DNA of 64,000 bases from assembly GCF_012427705.1 (NCBI RefSeq), contig NZ_CP048602.1:2666001-2730000 (forward strand), written 5' to 3'. Made by a program: the position numbers and the translations under genes. Of the stretch, positions 26,792 through 34,494 are shown in pieces (position 1 is the stretch's first letter; each line of letters begins with the position of its first letter). The notes beneath the pieces are model-generated. The model did not search any database, was not told the DNA's origin, and was given only the letters and a program-made list of their open reading frames with translations. The DNA is from Vreelandella piezotolerans. GTDB taxonomy: Bacteria; Pseudomonadota; Gammaproteobacteria; Pseudomonadales; Halomonadaceae.

Positions 26792-27157
26792 CTACCTAGA
26801 AAGCAAGACAAAAATAAAGAAAGAAATCCAAGAACAAGCTATCAAAACACCTGATAGAGTAGAGCGAATATACTCTGCATTTGTACCATTTGGGATTTTT
26901 CTTACAATCTTTGCTAGCAAAGACCAACTAGGCTGAGGAGTCATTTTAAGAATTATGCCTTCAGCTATAGTCATTGCTACCGCTGCGGCTAGAACACTTA
27001 AAAAAACAGCTAACCATAAGAAAAAATCATGCTCTGAATTTTCAAAATAAACACTTGAAATAGTTAGCATCCCACCTACTGTAAGCATTAAAAATTTTAC
27101 CACAAACTTCAAGTAATCAATTTTCATTTTCTTACTTTCAATTATTTCATATTGCAT
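26792..27157 (-). CDS. small membrane protein of unknown function
   Basis: 121 residues with three hydrophobic segments (about 17-38, 46-72 and 98-119) and no recognised family. GAGGTGG precedes the ATG, and the gene is AT-rich, unlike recD. It sits alone between intact recD and the displaced recD 3' copy, and points the same way as the TIR operon further on. It could be cargo of the same insertion or of a separate one. Confidence 0.65.
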   Translation of the reverse strand: MQYEIIESKKMKIDYLKFVVKFLMLTVGGMLTISSVYFENSEHDFFLWLAVFLSVLAAAVAMTIAEGIILKMTPQPSWSLLAKIVRKIPNGTNAEYIRSTLSGVLIACSWISFFIFVLLSR

Positions 27158-27633
27158 AAAACCACCTCATAAAAAATACTGTTCTTTAAAACTAAAATCA
27201 ATATAAATAAAATTATACAACAAAAATATTAAAATTAAATAAACCATCGATTTTTTTAGGGATCATTCCCCATCTACCATAAACGTCCAGACCGATTATC
27301 ACACGCGACCTGGTCGACATCACCCGCGCCCGCGAATGGCTCATGCTGATCGAAACCAAATACGAGATTTTGAAGAATGCGGTGATGAGGGAGGTTATGA
27401 GGGTTAGTGGGATAGGGCAACTTTTCTAACAAAGAAAACAGCTGAAGAGAAGATATCGATGGTTTAACTATGTTCTACTATTACTTATAACCTTAAAAAA
27501 TTACACTAACACAGTGCATATTAATAAATATTAAATATTGAAAAAATAAAACAAACATTTACAATCTCGAACACCCAGATACAAACATATTATATTTATT
27601 TAAAAAAAATCAATCATCAACCAACGGGTTAGA
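27158..27633. other. AT-rich spacer holding a recD remnant
   Basis: 476 bases with no complete gene. The first 130 and last 200 bases are strongly AT-rich and contain no ORF or hairpin that I can support. The middle (27292-27429) is the G+C-rich recD 3' remnant listed separately. Confidence 0.7.
27292..27429 (+). pseudogene. recD: displaced second copy of the recD 3' end
   Basis: Forty-five sense codons and a stop encode PIITRDLVDITRAREWL...MREVMRVSGIGQLF. They align with the last residues of intact RecD (PILTRELVYTGITRAREWL...TREVMRVSGVKR). DNA identity is full over 25 bases (26668-26692 versus 27319-27343) and near-full over 20 more (26740-26759 versus 27391-27410), with divergence and a two-codon deletion between. 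It has no start or helicase core. It is best read as the old (or a donor) recD end pushed away when an element inserted and supplied a new 3' end. Confidence 0.85.
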
Positions 27634-28305
27634 TTAAGTTTCTTCAAAAAGATTGTATGTCAAAGAGCGTTCTTTTATTTTATAAAGCAATTCAATCTGT
27701 TCAAGAAAAACATTCTGACCACCATAGCTTGGATGCCTTACTTTTACGTATTCACACTTATCGCTATATCGGCGAGCAGTTTTCTCAGCATCATTACCAA
27801 TAGCAATAAGTCTTTTAGGTTTTAAAATTCCAATTAGATCATCAAGCAATTCCTCGCCCACTTTCCTTTCTGCAGCATTATGAGGTCTGTTACTAAAAGG
27901 CTTACCAGACTCAAATGGGTGAAACGGGAAAACGTTCCATAAAAAAACTGGCGCTGAAATATGGGCCAGTGCACTCCAAATTACAGCCGCTGTTCTCTCT
28001 GGAACAGCATTGCCTTTATTGATTTTTTCACATGCAATACCCCAGCGATTAGCATGATGTATCAAATGAATATCATCAGTTAAGGCTAATCCTGTACGTC
28101 GTCCCCCACGATATCCCAAATCCCGACCTATCCATATCGAATCAATTTCAACTTCACTTGCTGCGCAAAGCATTTTTTTCAATAGAACACGGCGCTTCTT
28201 AGGCGCATCAGCATAATCATAAACTTCACAACGATCAGAATAAGGATTAAAAACATTTTCAAAATGAAAATCACTTATTTTCTGAATGAATTTATCAGCC
28301 CTCAT
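27634..28305 (-). CDS. uracil-DNA-glycosylase-fold protein, last gene of TIR operon
   Basis: 223 residues. SIWIGRDLGYRGGRRTG (57-71), FLWNVFPFHPF (121-131), KPKRLIAIGNDAEKT (162-176) and VRHPSYGG (189-196) match the order of the UDG superfamily motifs, including the late HPS loop that enters the DNA groove. UDG enzymes remove uracil or related bases; members in defence loci may act on modified bases. The canonical GEAPG loop is altered to GRDLG, so catalysis is uncertain. The ATG at 28305 follows GGAGAAG and overlaps the MazG-like gene by 11 bases, implying coupled translation. Confidence 0.7.
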   Translation of the reverse strand: MRADKFIQKISDFHFENVFNPYSDRCEVYDYADAPKKRRVLLKKMLCAASEVEIDSIWIGRDLGYRGGRRTGLALTDDIHLIHHANRWGIACEKINKGNAVPERTAAVIWSALAHISAPVFLWNVFPFHPFESGKPFSNRPHNAAERKVGEELLDDLIGILKPKRLIAIGNDAEKTARRYSDKCEYVKVRHPSYGGQNVFLEQIELLYKIKERSLTYNLFEET

Positions 28306-29464
28306 TCTCTTCTCCAATAGCTCTATACTTTAATGTTCTTTTTTCTCTATCGCCGATAACAATTCCACCATTATTATCTTTGACCTTCCTAAAGACTGAA
28401 TATCCCTGAAGAATAGCATCTTCCCATAATTTAAGAGGGCATTCTTCCACCTCATAACCTTGAATAAATTTCTGAATTGTTTTTAAGACGTCAAAAGATA
28501 CTCCATCATGACCATCAAAATAATTAAGACCTTTAGAATAAGAATAAATCCACGCAGTCAGCCCCTCCTCTACAACGATTGCTCTCCCACTATCTTGAGC
28601 TTCGTCGTAGAAAGGATCACTTTTCCGCTTATGTTTTATTAATGCCCTGAATGTTGGAGACCAGTGTAAAATTGCAGCATAAGCAAAATGAAACACATCG
28701 TGAAATCTATATCCGTCTGGGTTTTTAATATTATCAGTTAAAGGGGAACCAATAAAAACACCATTCCACCTCATATATGATTGTCCGCTTTTTCGCTCAG
28801 AAATATAAATTTCAAAATATCGAGGAAGCTGTTCTTCTTCTGGAAAAAACACATCAAAATCTGGTAAGTTTTCTATTACTGGTTTTGAAAATCTGCCGAA
28901 TGTTTTTTTGACGTTTCCTTTTATAACCTTTGCAAATGAAAGCTTTGTTGTCTGTAACGCTTGAACATAGACACGTGCAAATGCAACTAATGTCTTTCTT
29001 CCATCATCCGAATTCACATCGACTTTTAAAAGCTGCGCAGCAATGTATCCTAGTTCCAACAAAGAGGCATCGAGACTCTCTGCATTCTCAGCAAATATAA
29101 GTTGAGAAATGGGTGCATGCTCTTGATCATTTGCCGATATTAATTTACTTAAACTTCTAATAGTTGCTTCGTCAAATACCTCTGATATATTTAAAGACAC
29201 ACGACGACATAAGGCTGTAAAATACCATAGCGCATCACCGAACTCTTCTTCAACAGCCTCTTTATAACCAATGTAAGCCTGCTTTTCTCTATGGTATTTC
29301 TTTGACGCTGACATAATGCTACCAACTTCACCATAAAGTCCTAGAAGGATCGGCGTTATAACATCTTCTTCAAACCGGTCGGTTTCTTTTATTAAACGCT
29401 CATATTCGCACAGAGGAATAGAACCGCTCATGATTTCAAAATCTTTTGGGCTTAACCTTTCCAT
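28295..29464 (-). CDS. MazG-like nucleotide pyrophosphohydrolase
   Basis: 389 residues. The N-terminal domain (about 36-95) has LGLYGEVGSIMSASKKYHRE followed by EAVEEEFGDALWYFTALCRR, the acidic Mg-binding pattern of all-alpha MazG-type NTP pyrophosphatases (Glu46, Glu73/74, Asp77). The C-terminal part (about 245-345) has HDVFHFAYAAILHW and GRAIVVEEGLTAWIYSY, probably a second helical domain of the same kind or a partner domain. Such enzymes split NTPs to NMP and PPi. AAAGGAGA precedes the start. It lies 34 bases after the TIR-SLOG gene and overlaps the UDG-like gene. Confidence 0.75.
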   Translation of the reverse strand: MERLSPKDFEIMSGSIPLCEYERLIKETDRFEEDVITPILLGLYGEVGSIMSASKKYHREKQAYIGYKEAVEEEFGDALWYFTALCRRVSLNISEVFDEATIRSLSKLISANDQEHAPISQLIFAENAESLDASLLELGYIAAQLLKVDVNSDDGRKTLVAFARVYVQALQTTKLSFAKVIKGNVKKTFGRFSKPVIENLPDFDVFFPEEEQLPRYFEIYISERKSGQSYMRWNGVFIGSPLTDNIKNPDGYRFHDVFHFAYAAILHWSPTFRALIKHKRKSDPFYDEAQDSGRAIVVEEGLTAWIYSYSKGLNYFDGHDGVSFDVLKTIQKFIQGYEVEECPLKLWEDAILQGYSVFRKVKDNNGGIVIGDREKRTLKYRAIGEENEG

Positions 29465-29498
29465 AAAACAATATCTCCTTTGACTTAATCATATACAA

Positions 29499-31511
29499 TT
29501 AGTTTTTTATATTTTTCAAGCCTTTTAATACTATATGTACGCACTCATCTATAAAAGGAGAGGTCATCAACTTCTTGTATTCATTTTCATCCAACCCACA
29601 CAATGATGCCAAACTAGATAATTGCGTATTCTGTAAAACTTTTAAAATTTCATAATATTTGGCATCAAAACCTTGTTCGCTGGCTATTTTTTGTAATTCA
29701 TCATAACCTGCGTTATGAGCAACCTGCCATTTTAAGGTTAATGAATCGGGGGTTTTTTTATCAATAATAGCTTTACAAACATCCTTAACAATTCCACCGA
29801 ATGCACCCAATAAAAAAATGGGTTTGTTTTCTTCTAAAGCAATGATTATTTCTTCTAACACTCCCGGCATCTTGCCTTTATAGCCAGAAACTCTACCACC
29901 AGCACAGATCCTTGCAGTGGAATTAAGAATAGAAGACCTTCGCATCTCAGTTAGACACCTAGACCATATGTATAGATTCTGAGGCGTATCTGGAGGTAGA
30001 AAAGTATTCTCGCTTACCTCTCCGGCCAAATCACTAGGTATTGGATGCTCTTTAGTACTCATTACATCATTATATCTTGCTCTCCAAGCCACAACTTCTG
30101 TATTAGAAATATACAAAGGCCAAGCCAAGTGGTTTTCTACATGAATAGAGGGTTCTGTAAGTCTCTCATTTAATATCCGAGCCTCATCTAATATAAACTC
30201 TGTAAACCCACCCGGCCTCAAATCCCCACCATAAATAAGAATCGCCGATCGAGCTAATAAGTGCCTTGCAATGTCTTGCGAGAGATTTACTAAACAATCT
30301 TGATGAATGTTTTCACTAGAAGAATAAGATGTAGTAAAATCTGAAATTGATAGACCAACTCTTTTTTGATAAAAACAATTTTGATCTTCCTTATTCCAAA
30401 GAGGAGTAAATGCTTCTATCCCTATAAACTCATGCCAATCAGCTTCTTCAGAATAAATAGGAGGCTCAGGATAACAAATCATCTTCTTATTTTCTTTTTT
30501 TAATTTTATGACCTGCCTAATTTCTGGCGGTCTTGCCACTAGAGCACAGTCACTGTTAATCCATCTTGCACGTTTATAAGATTCTAGGCATTTCATCGAA
30601 TATTCAAAACGAATTGCCTCTATGATAGTAGCAGCAAGTATTCTTAAAATATCTTTATCGGTAATGTCACCAGAAGATGCTAAATGAACACATGGTACAT
30701 TTGATGCTGCTGGAAAAATACGGTCTTCATAATCCTCAAGGCAGTTGACTACTATCACTGGGCGATTATACTCTTTAGCCAACAATATCTCACGTTGACA
30801 CCAGTACCTAGAAGAATAAGCATCACTTTCGAGCGCAACTAATGTTGACTTTTTTATATGTTCAATAATCTCATTATCAAATCCATAGCCAGGAGATATT
30901 TCATTAGCATCGAAAAATCTATTCATATTTGTATTATCGATAAACTGTTTGATTCTCTCAGAATAAATACGTCCTGTATCGCCAGCTTTTGCATGACTTA
31001 AAAATATAGAGATAGATGAACTTTTACCCTCCTTATTTGGGTTAAGCGTACACAGCCCAAAACGATAAATTTCGTGAGATAAAAAAACCGTAGCATAAAG
31101 GCCTATATCAACTTGAGCCCATTCATACATACGAATACAGTTTAGACCAAATAGCGCGCCATTATGAGCTAACCCATTTCTGTCTACAGCCACAGGAATA
31201 ATATGAAAAGAATCACCTGCTGGAATTGATTCAATATACTTTTTCCATTTTTCATTACCCAATGTATTTACACTTGTAAAAACAAAAATAATGTTCTTTA
31301 AAGCTAATTTTTTTGGTTTATTCTTAGGTGGAATCACAGGGCTTGATGAATTAAAAAAAAATAAAGGAATGTTTAAGCCACGGGAAAAGGGTCTATTTTT
31401 GTCACGTGCCAAACTAACTCTAAGAACTTCTATTATCGGCAATACATATTCTTGATCTGAAAGATTCCAAACAAAACTTACAGCCAAAGGTGACATATAC
31501 GATTCTTTCAT
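29499..31511 (-). CDS. TIR-SLOG protein with degenerate N-terminal TIR-like domain, probable effector
   Basis: 670 residues. Residues 8-130 look like a worn TIR-like domain (AVSFVWNLSDQEYVLPIIEVL...KNIIFVFTSVNTLG). Residues 167-300 are a clear TIR domain: ISIFLSHAKAGD, RFFDANEISPGYGFD, STLVALESDAYSSRYWCQREILLA; Glu241 is the expected NAD-hydrolysing residue. Residues about 385-585 are a SLOG domain (ILIYGGDLRPGGFTEFILDEAR, RICAGGRVSGYKGKMPGVLEEII, PIFLLGAFGG), the fold that binds cyclic ADP-ribose signals in Thoeris ThsA. It may therefore be a signal-gated NADase. AAGGTAGG precedes the start; it is 15 bases after the Nmad2 gene. Confidence 0.8.
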   Translation of the reverse strand: MKESYMSPLAVSFVWNLSDQEYVLPIIEVLRVSLARDKNRPFSRGLNIPLFFFNSSSPVIPPKNKPKKLALKNIIFVFTSVNTLGNEKWKKYIESIPAGDSFHIIPVAVDRNGLAHNGALFGLNCIRMYEWAQVDIGLYATVFLSHEIYRFGLCTLNPNKEGKSSSISIFLSHAKAGDTGRIYSERIKQFIDNTNMNRFFDANEISPGYGFDNEIIEHIKKSTLVALESDAYSSRYWCQREILLAKEYNRPVIVVNCLEDYEDRIFPAASNVPCVHLASSGDITDKDILRILAATIIEAIRFEYSMKCLESYKRARWINSDCALVARPPEIRQVIKLKKENKKMICYPEPPIYSEEADWHEFIGIEAFTPLWNKEDQNCFYQKRVGLSISDFTTSYSSSENIHQDCLVNLSQDIARHLLARSAILIYGGDLRPGGFTEFILDEARILNERLTEPSIHVENHLAWPLYISNTEVVAWRARYNDVMSTKEHPIPSDLAGEVSENTFLPPDTPQNLYIWSRCLTEMRRSSILNSTARICAGGRVSGYKGKMPGVLEEIIIALEENKPIFLLGAFGGIVKDVCKAIIDKKTPDSLTLKWQVAHNAGYDELQKIASEQGFDAKYYEILKVLQNTQLSSLASLCGLDENEYKKLMTSPFIDECVHIVLKGLKNIKN

Positions 31512-31526
31512 TTACCTACCTTCCAA

Positions 31527-32192
31527 TTAGTATATTTTACCCAATTTCTGATTAACCCTTTTTTGGGAATCAATAAACTGACAAGGATCTGATACCACAC
31601 TATTCAAATCATTAAAATAATGCTCATAGACTCTCTCTATCAACTTTCTTCCTTCATTGGATTGTGAAATTTCTGTCTTTTTAAAACCAACTCCAGATTT
31701 ATAATTGATAGAAGCCAAGTTTACTGGTATGGCTTGTGAACCAAAATAGAAAAAAAAATTTGAAATTAAAACCTTATCAGAAGTACCCGTATCTCTTTCT
31801 AAATTCTCTATATTGAGACTCCCATCTGGATTACTATGATGGGAGTCTTCTTGAACCCACTTACCTTCAATATCTTGATGGTAAATATTATCACCAAGCA
31901 TCATTACATTACTGCCATTGCGACAAGGCTTTTTTAATAAAAAACGTTCATCTTCCCAGTACTCCTGAAAACTAATTTTTTCAGTAACCTTCATCAGAAG
32001 AATACATTTTTTGTGAACAGAGCCTAGCCTTTTGCCAGCCACTCCTAAAATCCAATCGCCAACACATGCTGACCTCCTGATGCCTGGCTTACATGTGGCA
32101 AGTGTACATATACCATGGAAAGGGTTAGGTGCAAAACCAAAGTCTCTTGCTATGACATATGTAAACAGACGGGAATTTGGTTCTATTAACAT
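31527..32192 (-). CDS. Nmad2-domain protein (nucleotide-modification associated)
   Basis: 221 residues. The N-terminus (FTYVIARDFGFAPNPFHGICTLATCKPGIRR, then VGDWILGVAGKRLG) and the block FQEYWEDERFLLKKP...MLGDNIYH...VLISNFFFYFG are the pattern of the Nmad2 family, defined from gene neighbourhoods of DNA base modification and conflict systems. Its biochemical activity is not established. The start overlaps the end of the ThsB-like gene by seven bases, so it is part of the same operon. Confidence 0.78.
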   Translation of the reverse strand: MLIEPNSRLFTYVIARDFGFAPNPFHGICTLATCKPGIRRSACVGDWILGVAGKRLGSVHKKCILLMKVTEKISFQEYWEDERFLLKKPCRNGSNVMMLGDNIYHQDIEGKWVQEDSHHSNPDGSLNIENLERDTGTSDKVLISNFFFYFGSQAIPVNLASINYKSGVGFKKTEISQSNEGRKLIERVYEHYFNDLNSVVSDPCQFIDSQKRVNQKLGKIY

Positions 32193-32674
32193 ACTATGTG
32201 CCGTCCATCAGTTTTAGGAGATGGTGTACCATCTGGGTTCTGAAATTGACTTTCACCCTCAAGAGCACTTATCACTGTAGCTGATCTCCAGCCTACGATT
32301 GAGGTTGCATATTTCTTAAGGTTCTCAGGTAGCTCGACTTTATTTTTCAAGCCACTCTCATAAACTCCAATTATAGGTTTACCGAGCTTATGTGCTGCTT
32401 GTACTTCCCAGTTTACCCATTTTCTTTGATGTGTTTCTTTGCCAATAATGACTATAACTTGGCTCGCCCACCGCATCTTCATTCTCAAAAGTCTTTCAAT
32501 TGTTCTATTACTAATCTTATCTTTATCAATACGCTCTTGATTTTCTGGTTTTACACGAATTGAGCTATTCCTTATTTTATATTCTTTTCCAGATAGCATT
32601 TTAGTTAAACCATCGACGCTTGAATCATCTTTGTGATGGTGGCTCACAAATACATTCTTAATTTTTTTAGTCAC
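32186..32674 (-). CDS. ThsB-like TIR protein (DUF1863 fold)
   Basis: 162 residues of the TIR-like family to which Thoeris ThsB belongs: KNVFVSHHHKDDSSVDGLTKML at the start, SIRVKPEN, ASQVIVIIGKETHQRKWVNWEVQAAHKLGKPIIGVY (the Glu of WEVQ is the expected catalytic residue) and IVGWRSATVISAL. ThsB proteins sense phage and make a cyclic ADP-ribose signal from NAD. It begins with GTG after AAGGGGG. Encoded upstream of and overlapping the Nmad2 gene. Confidence 0.8.
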   Translation of the reverse strand: MTKKIKNVFVSHHHKDDSSVDGLTKMLSGKEYKIRNSSIRVKPENQERIDKDKISNRTIERLLRMKMRWASQVIVIIGKETHQRKWVNWEVQAAHKLGKPIIGVYESGLKNKVELPENLKKYATSIVGWRSATVISALEGESQFQNPDGTPSPKTDGRHIVC

Positions 32675-32731
32675 GCCAGCCCCCTTCTAACCGAATGCTC
32701 ATATTAATCTTAAAAAGTTATAACTTACACT

Positions 32732-33322
32732 TTACATATCTTTCCATTCTATATGTTCATTTTTACTTGAAACCCAATGGTCATATGTTGCATAAGTTGA
32801 ATTATTTTTAAATATAAATAAAACATCTCGCCCTGATTTGCTTTTTTGTTTAACACTATACGGATATAGCCCAAGATATTCTTGTCCTTTAAAATCATTA
32901 TCATACGATTTTTTTACAACAGGAGTTATAGCAACTTTCCCCTTAAAACCGTCAAAAAAACCACACTCCCAAGGCATCCATTTTGAATGGAAAGAATTTT
33001 CAGTAGTAATATAAAATAAAGAATCACACGATTTCATTCTGTTTTTTAGTGCTTCTGCTGTATTTCTATTTACTCTTTCTCGATCTAAAAAGGGGTCTTC
33101 TATCCAATCCACATAAACAGAATATTGCAAATCTTCCAAAATTCCTTTAATACCTAAAATAATGTCAGCATCATTTAGGCTATGAGATAAAAAAATATTA
33201 TAATTTTTATTTTCATCAAATGACTCTAGAGATTCCGTTAAAATCTCACTTTCACTTTTAAAAAAATATTTTGATTTTTCTTCTTGAGCTCTTTTTTTAA
33301 CATTTGCTTCTTCGAATAACAT
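32732..33322 (-). CDS. TIR-domain protein, first gene of the operon
   Basis: 196 residues. After a charged 40-residue N-terminus comes a TIR domain: YNIFLSHSLNDADIILGIKGILED, VYVDWIEDPFLDRERVN, CDSLFYITTENSFHSKWMPWECGFFDGFKGKVAITPV. The Glu of WECGFF fits the NADase position. It resembles the ThsB-type stand-alone TIR proteins that act as sensors and signal makers, and is distinct in sequence from the second TIR gene. AGGGGG lies just before ATG 33322; the ORF can be extended two codons to a GTG. The stop is 57 bases before the next gene. Confidence 0.78.
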   Translation of the reverse strand: MLFEEANVKKRAQEEKSKYFFKSESEILTESLESFDENKNYNIFLSHSLNDADIILGIKGILEDLQYSVYVDWIEDPFLDRERVNRNTAEALKNRMKSCDSLFYITTENSFHSKWMPWECGFFDGFKGKVAITPVVKKSYDNDFKGQEYLGLYPYSVKQKSKSGRDVLFIFKNNSTYATYDHWVSSKNEHIEWKDM

Positions 33323-33839
33323 AACCACCCCCTAAAAATTAAAAAAACCTCTCGTAAAAACCATACACTTTCTTTAAAATTTTCTTCTCATATAACCGAG
33401 CAGAAATATGACCAAAAGAGTGGACGCACTAAAGTAAAACACTCCATGCATATACTATTTAATGAATGAAAAATATGCTTATATCGCGCCAATAAAAAAT
33501 TAATGCCGTTTTGTTTAGACGCACTAGCGGATTTTCAGTGGCATTTTTAAGTAACATCCGTTGTCAATAATTTGCAAGATTTTACGATGGGACTGAAGCC
33601 CGATACGAGAGCCATTCCCATTTTAGTTGTTTGTTATGGCGATTTTTTGCCCTAACTATTTCAGACTAGCAGCTAATTTCGCTGAAGCCCATGCTTGATT
33701 CATTAAACTTTAGGCTACGGCTATGGCCTAAGTCATGCTCATACCTCATTACCGCCCTACTCCTTCCTAAGCTACTCCAGAACAGTACGGCTAGGATCTG
33801 TAATATTTTGAGTATCATGCATTGCAGGAAGGCATCACG
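33323..33839. other. non-coding flank of the accessory block
   Basis: About 515 bases with no supportable gene. The first 250 bases are AT-rich and must include the promoter of the six-gene operon, but I could not pick a convincing -35/-10 pair. Base composition returns toward the core value by about 33,600. A 9-base direct repeat (GACGCACTA at 33423 and 33518) is probably chance. No recD-like sequence, tRNA or integrase remnant was seen at this edge. Confidence 0.6.
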
Positions 33840-33863
33840 AAAACGCCTCGCAGTAGCGAGGCG
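33840..33863 (-). terminator. intrinsic terminator of the MFS-GST unit
   Basis: CGCCTCGC-TACT-GCGAGGCG followed by TTTT on the minus strand, 31 bases after the GST stop. Confidence 0.8.
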
Positions 33864-33894
33864 ATGAAGGCAATGAGTTTATTGGGCGGTTATG

Positions 33895-34494
33895 CTAAGC
33901 GAATGCAGTTTCCTGAAAGCTATCGCGCGCAGTCACACCAGTATGCCATGCCTGAAGCCGCGGATACTCTTCTTTCCAATTCACCTCTGGCAGCCTGAAT
34001 GCCAAATAATCCAGCGCGACCGCAATAGCGATTTCACCCAGGTTAATAGAGGCCTGCTGTTTGTCGCCAAGCTCGCTGTTCAGTTGATTCAACAGCCGCT
34101 GAATGGCTCGCGAGCGCCGCTGGCCCAGCTCGCTATTGTCAATCTCGTTGCCGTAATGCTTTCTGGCAATCACGGTGGTGAACGCGGCGTCCATCAGGTT
34201 TTGGCCCAGCCCCGCTAGGTGTAGCACATTCCCCAAACTGGCTGCTGGCAGCATGGGCGGGTTGGGGCTTACGCTATCCAGGTACACGGCAATCAGCATG
34301 GATTCACTAAGCGTGGTGCCCTCCTCCGTTACCAGTGCGGGAATGCGCCCGGCGGGGTTGGCCTTTAACAGCTCGGCATCGTCTGCCCAGGGGTCGCACC
34401 ACTTCAGCGTCACGGCATCCATCAAGCCTTTTTCTAGTAATACGATGCGCACTAGGCGTGCATAGGGCGAGGTTGCGTTTAGGTAGAGTTCCAT
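33895..34494 (-). CDS. glutathione S-transferase-like protein
   Basis: 199 residues. The N-terminal thioredoxin-fold half shows MELYLNATSPYARLVRIVLLEKG, NPAGRIPALV with the cis-Pro, and ESMLIAVYLD; the second half is helical. It lacks the Cys of bacterial beta-class enzymes at the start (SPYAR), so a Ser may serve. Its ATG overlaps the MFS stop by one base (TAATG), so the pair is co-translated. The substrate is unknown. Confidence 0.85.
   Translation of the reverse strand: MELYLNATSPYARLVRIVLLEKGLMDAVTLKWCDPWADDAELLKANPAGRIPALVTEEGTTLSESMLIAVYLDSVSPNPPMLPAASLGNVLHLAGLGQNLMDAAFTTVIARKHYGNEIDNSELGQRRSRAIQRLLNQLNSELGDKQQASINLGEIAIAVALDYLAFRLPEVNWKEEYPRLQAWHTGVTARDSFQETAFA

Noticed and set aside
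27292..27429. Second recD end as a tyrosine-recombinase attachment site
   Set aside because: The duplication is real, but no integrase, tRNA or short identical core with crossover signs was found, so att status is not claimed.
32032..32217. Plus-strand ORF opposite the Nmad2/TIR junction
   Set aside because: Shadow of the two minus-strand genes; no independent support.
33423..33526. 9-base direct repeat GACGCACTA as the edge of a mobile element
   Set aside because: Short, not at the composition boundary and not matched by any repeat at the recD side.
26773..33839. Prophage or integrative element
   Set aside because: No integrase, structural, replication or conjugation genes; only cargo-like genes are present.
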